A stretch of DNA of 64,000 nucleotides from Chloroflexota bacterium (GTDB lineage: Bacteria; Chloroflexota; Dehalococcoidia; Lucifugimonadales; UBA3495): the NCBI GenBank assembly GCA_009837355.1, contig VXTR01000063.1, forward strand, positions 43,762 to 107,761. Reading direction: 5' to 3'. Both the position numbers and the translations under genes were made by a program. Below, piece by piece: positions 25,221 to 34,020 of this stretch (position 1 is the stretch's first letter; every line of letters starts with the position of its first letter). Under the pieces are notes generated by a model, which was given only the letters and a program-made list of their open reading frames with translations, was not told the origin of the DNA and searched no databases.

Positions 25221-25840
25221 CGCCGCCGGGCGCGCAATTCCTCCCAAACGGCGTTGGGGGAGACGCCGGCGGATGCCATCAGCGTCAGCGTGTGGTACAG
25301 CAGGTCGGCGATTTCACCGGGCAGGTTGTCAGCGTCGCCGGTGGCTGCGGCCAGGGCGGTTTCGCCGGCCTCTTCAATCACTTTTTGCGCCACGCGGCCG
25401 GTTCCTTCCGCCAGCAGACGAGCGGTATAGCTGTCCTCGGGCATCTCCCGTTGCCGGTCCCTGATAACGGCGAATAGCTCGTCCAGCACGCGCGGGCCGC
25501 CGTCCGACGGCAGGTAATCTTCGGGCAGGTCGTCCATTCGGTTGAAAAAGCAGGACACTTCGCCGGTATGACAGGCGGGGCCATCGGGTTCCACTTTGAG
25601 GAGGATGGTGTCGCCGTCGCAGTCCACGTACCACTCGCGCAGGTTCAGGTAGTTGCCCGAAACCTCGCCCTTGTGCCACAGGTCTTCCTGGCTGCGGCTG
25701 TAGAACCACACCTGGGTGCCCTCCACGGTGCGCTTCAGCGAGCCGGGGTTCATATAGCCCAGCATCAGCACCTGACCGGTGTTGATGTCCTGGGCAATGG
25801 CCGGCACCAGTCCCTTGTCATCCAGCTTCACTTCGGTCAT
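25217..25840 (-). CDS. hisIE: Bifunctional phosphoribosyl-AMP cyclohydrolase / phosphoribosyl-ATP pyrophosphatase
   Basis: This 207-residue histidine biosynthesis enzyme combines HisI (steps on PR-AMP) and HisE (PR-ATP). The HisI half has WFYSRSQEDLWHKGE and the metal-binding DCDGDTIL with Cys in GPACHTG. The HisE half begins near residue 115 with LDELFAVIRDRQ and contains KVIEEAGETALAA. The ATG at 25840 has GAGGAG nine bases upstream. It is the third gene after hisF and a HAD gene on the same strand. Confidence 0.96.
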   Translation of the reverse strand: MTEVKLDDKGLVPAIAQDINTGQVLMLGYMNPGSLKRTVEGTQVWFYSRSQEDLWHKGEVSGNYLNLREWYVDCDGDTILLKVEPDGPACHTGEVSCFFNRMDDLPEDYLPSDGGPRVLDELFAVIRDRQREMPEDSYTARLLAEGTGRVAQKVIEEAGETALAAATGDADNLPGEIADLLYHTLTLMASAGVSPNAVWEELRARRR

Positions 25841-25864
25841 AAGATGCAACTCCTCAAGGGGCAG

Positions 25865-26566
25865 CTACCCCAGCCGCTCCAGCACATCGGGCAGTTCGAG
25901 CAGGTCGTGAATCTCCGCGTCCGGCGTGGGCAGGTCGGGGTTCAGAGGTTCGCGCTTGCGATTAATCCACACCACAGCCATACCAGCGCCGCGAGCGCCC
26001 TTGACGTCCTCAAATTGCTTGTCGCCCACGTACACGCACTCGGCCGGATCAGCGTGCAATTCGCTGAGGGCCATCCGAAACAGGCGGGCGTCGGGCTTGT
26101 AGCACTGTCCACCTTCCGAGGATACGACGGCGGCGAGAGTCGCGGGTATTCGAGCGACTACCGGGTTGAGGTAGGCGTCGTCGGCATTAGACAGCACAGC
26201 CAGCCGACAGCGCTGGCTGAGGATGGACAGGGTATCGGGAGCGTCTGAGAAAAGCGGGCGGGTGCCGAGGTCGTCGATGGATTGTTGGGAAGCGGCCCTG
26301 GGGTCGCCTTGGAGGTTCAGGTCGGCGAAGGCCCTGGCGAAAGCGTCGGCCCAACCGTCGAGGTAAGAGATGAAGGGGCCACTGGGGTCTATGCGGCGCG
26401 CTCGGAAATTGTTGGAACCGTAATCCCACGCCCGACGTAGAGATTCCGGGTCGGTGTCCAGTTGTTGTTCATCGATAATTTGAACGAAAGACTGGCGCCA
26501 CAGGTCGGGGCCGTCCTGCGCTATCGTGTTGAACATATCGAAGATTACGGTGGTGATAGCGCTCAT
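25865..26566 (-). CDS. HAD-family hydrolase
   Basis: This 233-residue HAD-superfamily protein has the nucleophile motif FDMFNT (Asp10). The second Asp of the phosphatase DxD motif is replaced by Phe, as in many haloacid-dehalogenase-like members. AVLSNAD carries motif II, the Lys of CYKPDARLF is motif III, and YVGDKQFEDVKGARGAG is motif IV. It sits between hisF and hisIE with gaps of about 25 bases, so it is in the histidine operon. A role as a histidinol-phosphate phosphatase is conceivable but not shown, given the altered DxD. Confidence 0.85.
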   Translation of the reverse strand: MSAITTVIFDMFNTIAQDGPDLWRQSFVQIIDEQQLDTDPESLRRAWDYGSNNFRARRIDPSGPFISYLDGWADAFARAFADLNLQGDPRAASQQSIDDLGTRPLFSDAPDTLSILSQRCRLAVLSNADDAYLNPVVARIPATLAAVVSSEGGQCYKPDARLFRMALSELHADPAECVYVGDKQFEDVKGARGAGMAVVWINRKREPLNPDLPTPDAEIHDLLELPDVLERLG

Positions 26567-26591
26567 TTATCCGCTCCTGCCTGGTCCGTTA

Positions 26592-27401
26592 TCAGATGCG
26601 CATGGGGATGTCGCGCCCGGCCAGGTACTGCTTGGCCTGAGCGATGGAGTAGGTTCCGAAGTGAAAGATACTGGCGGCGAGCACGGCGTCGGCCTCTCCG
26701 TCGGCAAAGGCGTCGTAGAGATGGCCCAGCGTGCCGGCGCCGCCGCTGGCGATGACCGGAACGGGCACGGCGCGGGAGATGGCGCGGGTCAACGGCAGGT
26801 CATAACCGTCTTGCTGGCCGTCCTCGTCCATGCTGGTCAACAGAATCTCGCCGGAACCCAGGGCGACGGTTCGCTGCGCCCATTTCACCGCGTCCAGGCC
26901 AGTAGGATTGCGTCCGCCGTGGGTGTATACCTGCCAGCCGGAGGTTTCGTCCAGGGCCAAGGTGGGGTCTTTGGCTTCGGGGCAGGTTTCACCGGGGACG
27001 ACGCGACGGGCGTCAATGGCAGTGACGATGCACTGGCTTCCGAATTGCTCCGCGCCCTGGGCCACCAGTTCCGGGCTGTTGATAGCGGCGGTATTCACCG
27101 AAACCTTGTCCGCGCCGGCGTTGAGCATTCGCCGCACGTCCTCAATGGAGCGGATACCACCGCCGACGGTGAGGGGGATGAACACCTGCTCGGAAACGGC
27201 GCGCACCACGTCAACCATGGTATTCCGGGAGTCGCTGCTGGCGGTGATGTCCAGAAAGACCAGCTCGTCCGCGCCCTCCAGATCGTAGCGGGCCGCCAAC
27301 TCCGCCGGGTCGCCGGCGTCGCGCAGGTTGACGAAACTGATGCCTTTGACCACGCGGCCAGCGTCAACGTCCAGGCACGGTATGATTCGGCGAGTCAACA
27401 C
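26592..27401 (-). CDS. hisF: Imidazole glycerol phosphate synthase, cyclase subunit
   Basis: This 269-residue TIM-barrel cyclase works with HisH in histidine synthesis to make IGP and [21 protein letters not shown] holds the catalytic Asp near residue 11, and TAIDARR holds the second catalytic Asp. TVGGGIRS and IASGGAG are the phosphate-binding loops. Translation begins at a GTG at 27401. hisH is not in the window. An extended -10 element lies about 40 bases upstream. Confidence 0.97.
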   Translation of the reverse strand: MLTRRIIPCLDVDAGRVVKGISFVNLRDAGDPAELAARYDLEGADELVFLDITASSDSRNTMVDVVRAVSEQVFIPLTVGGGIRSIEDVRRMLNAGADKVSVNTAAINSPELVAQGAEQFGSQCIVTAIDARRVVPGETCPEAKDPTLALDETSGWQVYTHGGRNPTGLDAVKWAQRTVALGSGEILLTSMDEDGQQDGYDLPLTRAISRAVPVPVIASGGAGTLGHLYDAFADGEADAVLAASIFHFGTYSIAQAKQYLAGRDIPMRI

Positions 27402-27438
27402 GGTGAGGGCACGGCACGCTCCGGCGAGATCGTCAAAT

Positions 27439-27447
27439 AGTATAGCA
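27439..27447 (-). promoter_or_regulatory. Extended -10 promoter of the hisF operon
   Basis: On the minus strand TGC is followed by TATACT, about 38 bases before the GTG start of hisF. No good -35 hexamer is visible. Confidence 0.6.
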
Positions 27448-27545
27448 CCATAAGCAGCTGAGCCTGCTCTTGCCCCGGCCCGCCGGTGGACATATTATGT
27501 TCGGCGAGCCGCCCGACAACAGGCGGATACATCAGGAGGTATCAA

Positions 27546-27941
27546 ATGGCCCTCTCACTATCGGACAGCAACCGGATTATGGCTGCGGCAATCGCCAAGG
27601 CCGAAGAGCTCAACATCAAAATCAGCGTGGCAGTGGTGGACGCCGGCGGACGACTAGTCGGGTTGCAGCGCATGGACGGGGCAATCTGGGCCTCGGCCTA
27701 CGGCTGCCAGGGCAAGGCGGTGGCATCGGCGGCGTTCGGACGAGCCAGCGGCGAGATGCAGGACCGGGCTACCGCGCCGACGCCGGCCGGAATCCGGGAA
27801 CGCTCCGGCGCCGAGATGATTTTCGGGCAGGGCGCGGTGCCCATCATCGCCGACGGGGCGGTAGTCGGCGCCTGCGGCGTAGGCGGCGGAACCAGCCAGG
27901 AGGATGAGGAGTGCGCCGCTGCAGGAGCGGCTACCCTGTAG
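27546..27941 (+). CDS. GlcG/HbpS-family heme-binding-like protein
   Basis: This 131-residue protein has the GlcG/HbpS domain: AKAEELNIKISVAVVDAGGRLV, then a hydrophobic FGQGAVPIIADGAVVGACGVGGG segment typical of the family. Some members bind heme or cobalamin-like cofactors, or act as chaperones for dehydratases. AGGAGG precedes the ATG at 27546. It stands alone, diverging from hisF and converging on the cyclase gene. Confidence 0.88.
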   Translation: MALSLSDSNRIMAAAIAKAEELNIKISVAVVDAGGRLVGLQRMDGAIWASAYGCQGKAVASAAFGRASGEMQDRATAPTPAGIRERSGAEMIFGQGAVPIIADGAVVGACGVGGGTSQEDEECAAAGAATL

Positions 27942-27947
27942 CCTATC

Positions 27948-28667
27948 TCACTGCGTAAGGGCCAGCACCGAAGCTGGCGAACCGCTGCCGCCGACCAGGG
28001 GCAGCCGTCCGACAATGACGGTGGTCCCGGTGGGCGGCAATTGGTCCAGGTTGTTCAAGCATTCCAGAACCAGCGCAGAGCGCGCCAAGGCCAGCCGGCT
28101 GACCGACAGATTGGCGTCCATTCCGGCGTCAACGCCGTGGGCGTCGATGCCCAGTCCGGCGACGTTGCGCCGTTCCAGCAAAAGTCGGGCCGCCTCCGGG
28201 CCGAACCCGGGCGTGTGCATCCTGCCATCGGCGTCAGCGTTAATGAACCGGTCCGGGTCATACCAGTGTCGCTGCCAGCCGGTGGATAGCAGGGCCAGGG
28301 AGCCCGGTGGAACCGGGCCATAGCGACGTTCCCATTTGGCAACGTCGCCTGGAGTCAGAACGTAGTCGGGGTTTTCCGCTGTCTGGGCGGACACGTTAAT
28401 GACGATGGCGGGAACCACTAGTCTGGGGGCTGGCAGTTCGTCGGGGCCGGCGGCGGCATCGTAGAGCGTCGCGGGGGATGACAGATGAGTGCCGCCGTGT
28501 TCGCCCATGCTGAAACGGCGCAGAAAATAACCGTCCCGCCCAGTCTCGGCAACAGTCTCAAACTCTACCACCGGGTCGCCGGGCCATAGCGGAATGCCCG
28601 GACGGATGGGATGGCTCAAGTCCACCACCCGGCGATAGACGATGCGCTTTTCCTGGTGGTCGGTCAT
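27948..28667 (-). CDS. Cyclase-family (kynurenine formamidase-like) protein lacking part of the metal site
   Basis: This 239-residue protein has the cyclase fold (DLSHPIRPGIPLWPGDP, GTHLSSP, SLALLSTGW, AGLGIDAHGVDAG). Family enzymes such as bacterial kynurenine formamidase carry HxGTHxDxPxH to bind metal. Here the segment reads HGGTHLSSPAT, so the Asp and the last His are replaced by Ser and Thr. Metal binding, and hence hydrolysis, may be altered. A small unknown gene lies 14 bases downstream of nothing else on this strand but upstream here at 28682-28984. Confidence 0.82.
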   Translation of the reverse strand: MTDHQEKRIVYRRVVDLSHPIRPGIPLWPGDPVVEFETVAETGRDGYFLRRFSMGEHGGTHLSSPATLYDAAAGPDELPAPRLVVPAIVINVSAQTAENPDYVLTPGDVAKWERRYGPVPPGSLALLSTGWQRHWYDPDRFINADADGRMHTPGFGPEAARLLLERRNVAGLGIDAHGVDAGMDANLSVSRLALARSALVLECLNNLDQLPPTGTTVIVGRLPLVGGSGSPASVLALTQ

Positions 28668-28681
28668 TGTTCCCGTCAGGG

Positions 28682-28984
28682 TTACGCGGCCGCCGGCAGG
28701 ACGCCGGCGTGAGGATAGGGCGGCCGGGCATCGGGCACGGGCATCAACCGCCGCATTTCGCAGCGGTGCCGGTCAACCCACTCCATTGCCGCACGGAAAT
28801 TTCGGACGGTTCCCAGCTCTGCCAGTTGGCCCAGCCCATTGCGCCCGTAGATAACGTAGCAGAGACCCGGAATTTCGCCATGAATCAGGTAGCTGCGATA
28901 GTACACCTTGCGTCCCGAATCGGGGATAGCCGTAGTCCGCACCGCCGAGGTAGCACCAACTATGCTGCCGTTGCTGCTCATCAT
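28682..28984 (-). CDS. Small protein of unknown function
   Basis: This protein is about 100 residues long with the core VYYRSYLIHGEIPGLCYVIYG followed by ELGTVRNFRAAMEWVDRHRC. No known domain is recognised. AGGAG lies seven bases upstream of the ATG at 28984; ATGs at 28981 and 28990 are alternatives. A promoter-like TTGACA element lies upstream. It ends 14 bases before the start of the cyclase gene, so the two are probably co-transcribed. Confidence 0.6.
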   Translation of the reverse strand: MMSSNGSIVGATSAVRTTAIPDSGRKVYYRSYLIHGEIPGLCYVIYGRNGLGQLAELGTVRNFRAAMEWVDRHRCEMRRLMPVPDARPPYPHAGVLPAAA

Positions 28985-29032
28985 TGCCATCACTCCTGTG
29001 CGCCCATTACAGGGCATTTGTGTTGGCTATAT

Positions 29033-29060
29033 GTTCTATGAAACGAAGGTTCGGTGTCAA
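29033..29060 (-). promoter_or_regulatory. Candidate promoter of the small unknown gene and cyclase
   Basis: On the minus strand TTGACA (29055-29060) and TAGAAC (29033-29038) are spaced by 16 bases, about 49 bases before the proposed start codon. Confidence 0.5.
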
Positions 29061-29120
29061 CCTTGTTACGAGCAGTTTTTCGGATTTTTTGTTTCAATTT
29101 GACTGCGTTTTCGCTGAAAA

Positions 29121-29147
29121 CGCAAAAGGCCGGCTTTGCGGCCGGCC
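29121..29147 (-). terminator. Rho-independent terminator of hisS
   Basis: On the minus strand GGCCGGC and GCCGGCC form a stem around CGCAAA, followed by TTTTGCGTTTTC. It lies about 25 bases past the hisS stop codon. Confidence 0.8.
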
Positions 29148-29172
29148 TCATACTGACCAACTCGGAAGCGCC

Positions 29173-30432
29173 TCATCCGCCGGCAGCGTTACACAGGAAC
29201 GTGTCCACCGGAACAATCTGCTGGCTGGAGGTCTGCATATCCCGCACCGCTACCGTGCCATCCCGCACCTCGTCCTCGCCCAGAATCAGCGCCGTTGAAA
29301 CTCTCAAGGCGTTGGCCTGTCGCATCTGGCCGCGCAACGCCCGGCCACCGTTGGCAAGGATGGCGCCGACACCAGCGGCGCGCATCTGGTTGGCCAGCCG
29401 TACCCCTTCAATTCGAGCTTCTTCACCCATGGTGACGATGAGATACTGAGGCGACGGTTCGTCAGGAACCGCTACCTCATTCCGTATCAGGTTCAGGGTC
29501 AGCCGCTCAATTCCGCTGCCGAAGCCTATGCCCGGCGTCGGGCGACCGCCCAGCTGTTCAATCAGGCCATCGTAGCGTCCGCCGCCGCAGATGGTGGACT
29601 GCGCGCCTTCGACGGCCGGCTGGATTTCAAAAACGGTGCGGGTGTAGTAGTCCAGCCCGCGTACCAGGCGATGGTCAACCCGGTTGGCGATACCCATGGC
29701 ACTGAGGTAGGACTGCACCCGGTTCCAGTGGTCCTCGCAGGCGGCGCACAGGCACTCGACCGACTTGGGGGCTTCCTCGCCAAGAGCCCGGCAGGTTTCC
29801 ACTTTGCAGTCCAGCAGACGCAGCGGATTGCGTTCCAGACGGCTCTTGCAGTCCTGACACAGGTGGCCGCTTACGTTCTCGTAGTAGGACTTCAGGGCGC
29901 GGATGTACTCCGGACGGCAGTCCCCATCGCCGATACTGTTGGTGACCAGCGTGATGTCGGACAGGCCGATGTCGTGCATCATTGTCCAGGCCAGCTCGAT
30001 GACTTCGGCGTCCACGGAGGGGTCCGGGTCGCCGATGGCTTCCACGCCAAACTGATGGTGCTGCCGGAAGCGGCCGGCCTGGGGTCGTTCGTAGCGGAAC
30101 ACTGGGCAGATGTAATACATCCGCACCGGCTGGGCCTGGTTCTGCATACCGTGTTGCAGATAAGCGCGGCAAACGGGGGCCGTGCCTTCGGCCCGCAGGG
30201 TGAGCATATCGCCGCCCCGGTCCTCGAAGACGTACATCTCCTTTTCCACGATGTCCGTGCCCTCGCCGACGCCCCGGACGAACAAACCGGCATCCTCAAA
30301 CATGGGACTGTCAATGCGACCGTAGCCAAAGCGGCGGGCTACGTCCATCGCTTTGCTCTCGATGTAGCGCCAATATTTCTGCTCCGCCGGCAAGCGGTCG
30401 GTGGTGCCCCGGGGGGCTTGAAAGGTAGGCAT
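29173..30432 (-). CDS. hisS: Histidyl-tRNA synthetase
   Basis: This 419-residue class II synthetase charges tRNA-His. Motif 2 lies in PVFRYERPQAGRFRQHHQFG, the histidine-specific RGLDYYTRTVFE and GGGRYDGL segments are intact, and the C-terminal anticodon-binding domain (YLIVTMGEEARIEGVRLA) is present. A Cys-rich insertion (CQDCKSR, CKVETC, CLCAAC) in the middle could bind zinc. An extended -10 promoter lies 40 bases upstream and a strong terminator downstream, so it is monocistronic. Confidence 0.97.
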   Translation of the reverse strand: MPTFQAPRGTTDRLPAEQKYWRYIESKAMDVARRFGYGRIDSPMFEDAGLFVRGVGEGTDIVEKEMYVFEDRGGDMLTLRAEGTAPVCRAYLQHGMQNQAQPVRMYYICPVFRYERPQAGRFRQHHQFGVEAIGDPDPSVDAEVIELAWTMMHDIGLSDITLVTNSIGDGDCRPEYIRALKSYYENVSGHLCQDCKSRLERNPLRLLDCKVETCRALGEEAPKSVECLCAACEDHWNRVQSYLSAMGIANRVDHRLVRGLDYYTRTVFEIQPAVEGAQSTICGGGRYDGLIEQLGGRPTPGIGFGSGIERLTLNLIRNEVAVPDEPSPQYLIVTMGEEARIEGVRLANQMRAAGVGAILANGGRALRGQMRQANALRVSTALILGEDEVRDGTVAVRDMQTSSQQIVPVDTFLCNAAGG

Positions 30433-30471
30433 GGGTTTAGTTTTTCGCTCCGGGCGTGGTTCCGATGCACC

Positions 30472-30480
30472 AGTATAGCA
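30472..30480 (-). promoter_or_regulatory. Extended -10 promoter of hisS
   Basis: On the minus strand TGC is followed by TATACT. The predicted start of transcription at about 30465 leaves a leader of about 33 bases. Confidence 0.6.
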
Positions 30481-30499
30481 CCTAGCGTCTTTCGGATAT

Positions 30500-31750
30500 T
30501 TACGCCTTGCCCTCGGCCGCGAGTTGCGCCAGTTCGTCGGTGGTCAGGCCGCCGATGCCGCAGAGCACTTCGGCGTTGTGCTGGCCCAACGTGGGCGGAG
30601 GGTTAGCCGGGGTGTCCACGCATCCGGTGAGCTGCACGGGAGTGTTGACGGTACGGAAGGAACCTCCATAGGTGTCGCCGCTGTCCACGAACATATTGCG
30701 GGTCTCCAGGTGGGGGCATCCGTCCAGGTCGGCAGAGTCCTGCACGATGCCCATGGAAAAGCCGCAGTCCAGCAGGCGCTGGTTCAGCTCCCGCTTGGGA
30801 ATGTGTTGGGACCATTCCTCAATGGCCGGCACGATGTTGCTGAAGTAGAACGGGCCGGTAACGCCACGGCCCAAGTAGCGGGGATCGTCAGCCAGTTCGG
30901 GGCGGCCAATCAGCTGCCACATGGCTCGCCACTTGTCATCTGCGTTGCCGGCGCCGGCCAGCACTACGTAGCCGTCCGATGCGCGCAGGGTCAGTTGCGC
31001 CGAGAACATATTCTCCCGGGCCGTGGTGGTTACCTGTCCAGTGGACTGGTACAGGGGCATACTGCTGGTGGTGTGGGCCACCATGCAGTCGTACATCGCC
31101 ATGTCCACGTGTTGACCTTTGCCGGTTTGGCGTCGAGATTCCAGCGCCAGCATGACGCCGAGCGCCGTCCAGACGCCGGGCACGGAGTCGCCCATGTTGT
31201 CGCCCACCATCTGGGGGCCGCTTTCGGAGGTGCCGGTGGTAATCATCCAGCCGCCCATGCCCTGGACGCAGGGATTGTTGGCAGGCCAGTCGGAATAGGG
31301 GCCGCGCAGCCCGTCGCTGTCGCCGTAGCCAGTGATGCTGGCGTACACCAGGCCGGGGTTGATTTCGCTGAGGCGGTCGTAGGGGTAACCGAGGCGACCC
31401 ATGGCTCCGGGGCCCCAGTTATCGAGGAGCACATCGGAAACGCGGAGCATATTTTCAAAGGCGCGCTTGGCGACGGGGTCGCGCAGGTCCAGGGATATGC
31501 TCTTTTTGTTGCGGTTGACGCCGAGATAGCGGGCGCTGACCTGGGCACCGTCGGGGCCGGCGACGAAAGGCACGTTTCGGCGCGCCTGGTCGCCGGCGCC
31601 AGGCCGTTCAATCTTGATGACCTCGGCGCCCATATCGGCCAGAATCATGGCGCAGTAAGGCCCGGCGACGATATGCGTGGCGTCAAGGACGCGCAGCCCT
31701 TCCAGCGGCAGCGGCTGCAATTCACGGCCTCGGCGTATCTGAGAAGTCAT
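30500..31750 (-). CDS. Family III CoA-transferase (CaiB/BaiF type)
   Basis: This 416-residue protein belongs to the CaiB/BaiF family, which moves CoA between carboxylic acids through an enzyme-bound aspartyl intermediate. Typical segments are LEGLRVLDATHIVAGPYCAMILADMGAEVIKIE at the N-terminus, SISLDLRDPVAKRAF, and PLYQSTGQ. The ATG at 31750 has GGAG six bases upstream. It is one of three such genes in the window. The natural substrates are unknown; the protein resembles formyl-CoA or 2-hydroxyacid CoA-transferases in general. Confidence 0.92.
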   Translation of the reverse strand: MTSQIRRGRELQPLPLEGLRVLDATHIVAGPYCAMILADMGAEVIKIERPGAGDQARRNVPFVAGPDGAQVSARYLGVNRNKKSISLDLRDPVAKRAFENMLRVSDVLLDNWGPGAMGRLGYPYDRLSEINPGLVYASITGYGDSDGLRGPYSDWPANNPCVQGMGGWMITTGTSESGPQMVGDNMGDSVPGVWTALGVMLALESRRQTGKGQHVDMAMYDCMVAHTTSSMPLYQSTGQVTTTARENMFSAQLTLRASDGYVVLAGAGNADDKWRAMWQLIGRPELADDPRYLGRGVTGPFYFSNIVPAIEEWSQHIPKRELNQRLLDCGFSMGIVQDSADLDGCPHLETRNMFVDSGDTYGGSFRTVNTPVQLTGCVDTPANPPPTLGQHNAEVLCGIGGLTTDELAQLAAEGKA

Positions 31751-31887
31751 CATCAACTCCAGTAACGCTCGGAGGTTCACCGTACCCCAAGCGATTTTCG
31801 ATTCTTGTCAACTATACAATCCCCTATGCAACAATCAAAGGCCGCTGCCAAGCGACTTTCCAGCGCCATTAGCCGGCCGCCGTTCAT

Positions 31888-31916
31888 TTGACAATTTCAC
31901 ACAATACTGACAGAAT
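31888..31916 (+). promoter_or_regulatory. Promoter of tRNA-Asp
   Basis: TTGACA (31888-31893) and CAGAAT (31911-31916) are separated by 17 bases. The predicted start lies about ten bases before the tRNA. Confidence 0.7.
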
Positions 31917-31931
31917 TAACGGACGATACGC

Positions 31932-32007
31932 GGCCCGGTGGTGTAGCGGTTAACATACTGCCCTGTCAAGGCAGAGATCGGCGGTTCGAATCCGCTCCGG
32001 GTCGCCA
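31932..32007 (+). tRNA. tRNA-Asp (anticodon GTC)
   Basis: Acceptor GGCCCGG pairs with CCGGGTC, the anticodon loop is CTGTCAA and the T-arm contains GGTTCGAATCC. The discriminator is G and CCA is encoded at 32005-32007. Confidence 0.97.
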
Positions 32008-32027
32008 TTTTCTACCGGAAACGTTGG

Positions 32028-32063
32028 AGAACGGCCCGCCTTTGGCGGGCCGTTCTCGTTGTT
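32028..32063 (+). terminator. Terminator after tRNA-Asp
   Basis: AGAACGGCCCGCC and GGCGGGCCGTTCT form a perfect 13-bp stem around TTT, followed by CGTTGTT. It separates tRNA-Asp from tRNA-Arg. Confidence 0.75.
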
Positions 32064-32087
32064 ATGACACCTCAGCCGGCAGGGGTG

Positions 32088-32096
32088 TGATAGAAT
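32088..32096 (+). promoter_or_regulatory. Extended -10 promoter of tRNA-Arg
   Basis: TGA is followed by TAGAAT only eight bases before the mature 5' end of tRNA-Arg, close enough for transcription to start at the tRNA itself. Confidence 0.5.
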
Positions 32097-32103
32097 GGGA
32101 ATT

Positions 32104-32175
32104 GCCCCCGTAGCTCAGTGGATAGAGTGCTGGCCTCCGGAGCCAGAGACCGGAGTTCGAGTCTCCGCGGGGGTA
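32104..32175 (+). tRNA. tRNA-Arg (anticodon CCG)
   Basis: Acceptor GCCCCCG pairs with CGGGGGT (one G-T pair), the anticodon stem CTGGC/GCCAG encloses CTCCGGA, and the T-arm holds GGAGTTCGAGTCTCC. Unlike the other three tRNAs here, CCA is not encoded (ACTTT follows), so tRNA nucleotidyltransferase must add it. Confidence 0.95.
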
Positions 32176-32295
32176 CTTTCTATACCTGAGAACTGAAGGG
32201 TATCGAACTCTTCCCCAGGCATCGTAGCCCCTTGACCCTGGTGCTGAACGCTGTGTCAAGGATAGAACGCCAGCGGAGCAGGCCGGCGGTTCAGA

Positions 32296-33771
32296 CTACC
32301 GGGCCGGCCCGACACGCGCCGCGCTGGCTTCGACTTTCGGTTCTACTTCCGCTCCCCGGCGTCGCGCTGCCGACCGGCTCTCCCGCGTCCATGATTTGCG
32401 CGTGAACTGGCGGCCCAAGCCGCGCTCGATCTCGCGCCACTTGCGGTCTTCGTCCGGCGTGATGAACGTTATTGCCTCGCCGGCCCGACCCATGCGGCCA
32501 GTGCGGCCCACACGGTGCGTGAACAGCTGCTCCGAGTCGGGGAGGTCGTAGTTGATCACCTGTCCGATGCCCTCGACATCGAGGCCGCGCGCGGCCACGT
32601 TGGTGGCGACCAGGATTGGCGCGACCCCCGAGCGGAAATCCGTCATCACCCGCTCGCGGGCGACCTGGCTGAGGTTGCCCTGCAGAGCGCCCACCGGGTA
32701 ACCCACCTCACCCAATTGTCCGGCCAGTCTCTTGACGCCGTGCTTGGTTTTCCCAAACACCAGGACCGGCGCCCCGTCGCGGCGGTCAAGCAGCGTGCGC
32801 AGCGCCTCCATCTTGTCGGTTTTCCGGATACTGTAAACGAGATGTTCCACGGTTGGCAGGACTTCGAAATCGGCATCCACTGACACCGTGACCGGATCAT
32901 GGAGGTGTTTCCGGGCAGTCTTCGCCACCCAGTCCGGCACGGTGGCTGAAAACAGCGCCGTCTGCCGCTGAGTCGGAGTCGCGCCCAAAATGGCGTCGAC
33001 GTCACGGGCGAAACCTCTATCGAGCATCTCGTCAGCTTCGTCCAGAACCAGGAATCGCACCGACTTCAGGTTCAGACTGCCCTGACGGACGTGGTCCAAC
33101 GTCCGGCCCGGCGTGCCGATGATGATTTGCCCACCCTGTCGCAACGCCCTGTGGTCCTTTCCCACAGATCGCCCGCCGTACAACAGGGTAACGTGCAAAC
33201 CCTGTGATCTGGCAAGATCCTCCACGACGCCGCCCACCTGGATGGCCAACTCGCGGGTGGGCACGAGAACCAACGCCTGCGCCTGCCTGGCGGTGGCGTC
33301 GCATTGTTCCACCAGAGGGACCGCAAACGCCAGGGTTTTCCCGGATCCGGTGCGAGCCTGACCGATCAGGTCCCGGCCTTCCAGCAAAGGAGGTATCGAC
33401 TGTTCCTGTATCGGGGTGGGATCGGATATGTTCATACCTGCTATGGCCGCTCTGGTGGCGCGATTCAACACCATGCCGGAGAAGACGGTTTCCCATTCCA
33501 GGGCGTCAGCCTGGCTTCCATCGGTGGAGGCCTGCGGAGATGTCGGTTTGCGGCCTTCCGCAGTACGCGAAGCGGCGACGCCGTTTCGCCGCAGGTACAG
33601 GCAGGATGAACAATAAACGGGCCGACCCTCTGTCGGCCGGAACGGAACGGTGGTGGCTTCTCGGCAGTCCGCGCAAATGGCGGGGTGCCGCTGCGGTCGG
33701 TTGATCTGTGGGCTATCGGTATGTTTGCGATTCCTGGGGCGCGTGCCAGTCTGACGGGGTTGAAATGACAT
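32296..33771 (-). CDS. DEAD-box RNA helicase with N-terminal CxxC-CxxC zinc-ribbon-like domain
   Basis: This 491-residue protein begins with a small Cys domain, CADC (33-36) and CSSC (54-57), with TVPFRPTEGRPVYC between. This matches the small CxxC-x17-CxxC family. A complete DEAD-box core follows: Q motif PTPIQEQSIP, motif I ARTGSGKT (139-146), VLDEADEML, SATVP, and HRVGRTGRMGRAG. It should unwind RNA, for example in ribosome assembly or mRNA decay. The start at 33771 is chosen because it directly precedes the basic N-terminus; GGAG lies upstream. Confidence 0.93.
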   Translation of the reverse strand: MSFQPRQTGTRPRNRKHTDSPQINRPQRHPAICADCREATTVPFRPTEGRPVYCSSCLYLRRNGVAASRTAEGRKPTSPQASTDGSQADALEWETVFSGMVLNRATRAAIAGMNISDPTPIQEQSIPPLLEGRDLIGQARTGSGKTLAFAVPLVEQCDATARQAQALVLVPTRELAIQVGGVVEDLARSQGLHVTLLYGGRSVGKDHRALRQGGQIIIGTPGRTLDHVRQGSLNLKSVRFLVLDEADEMLDRGFARDVDAILGATPTQRQTALFSATVPDWVAKTARKHLHDPVTVSVDADFEVLPTVEHLVYSIRKTDKMEALRTLLDRRDGAPVLVFGKTKHGVKRLAGQLGEVGYPVGALQGNLSQVARERVMTDFRSGVAPILVATNVAARGLDVEGIGQVINYDLPDSEQLFTHRVGRTGRMGRAGEAITFITPDEDRKWREIERGLGRQFTRKSWTRESRSAARRRGAEVEPKVEASAARVGPAR

Positions 33772-33940
33772 AGAGGAAAAGACTCCTTGGTCTCGATAGG
33801 AAAAGGATGCGGCGCGCACTGCGCCGGGCAAAACCGTGCATTATGATGAAGTCCGTCGCTGCAAAAACCATCAATGCAATTTATGGAAGCATATCTATTG
33901 TAACAGCGTTTCGCGTCGGTCAACGTCGCGCTTAATGCAT

Positions 33941-33946
33941 TATACT
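33941..33946 (+). promoter_or_regulatory. -10 element upstream of the desaturase gene
   Basis: TATACT within GCATTATACTG gives a predicted transcription start at about 33953. No clear -35 hexamer is seen. The leader to the proposed ATT start would be about 68 bases. Confidence 0.45.
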
Positions 33947-34020
33947 GACGCCACATATCCACACTGCAGGTCCGTAGGCGCGATGCCGCCCGCTCCTGGA
34001 CAGCAGACCGAGGGGGAACG

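Noticed and set aside
32062..32259. Minus-strand frame over tRNA-Arg
   Set aside because: It covers a clear tRNA gene and has no ribosome-binding site.
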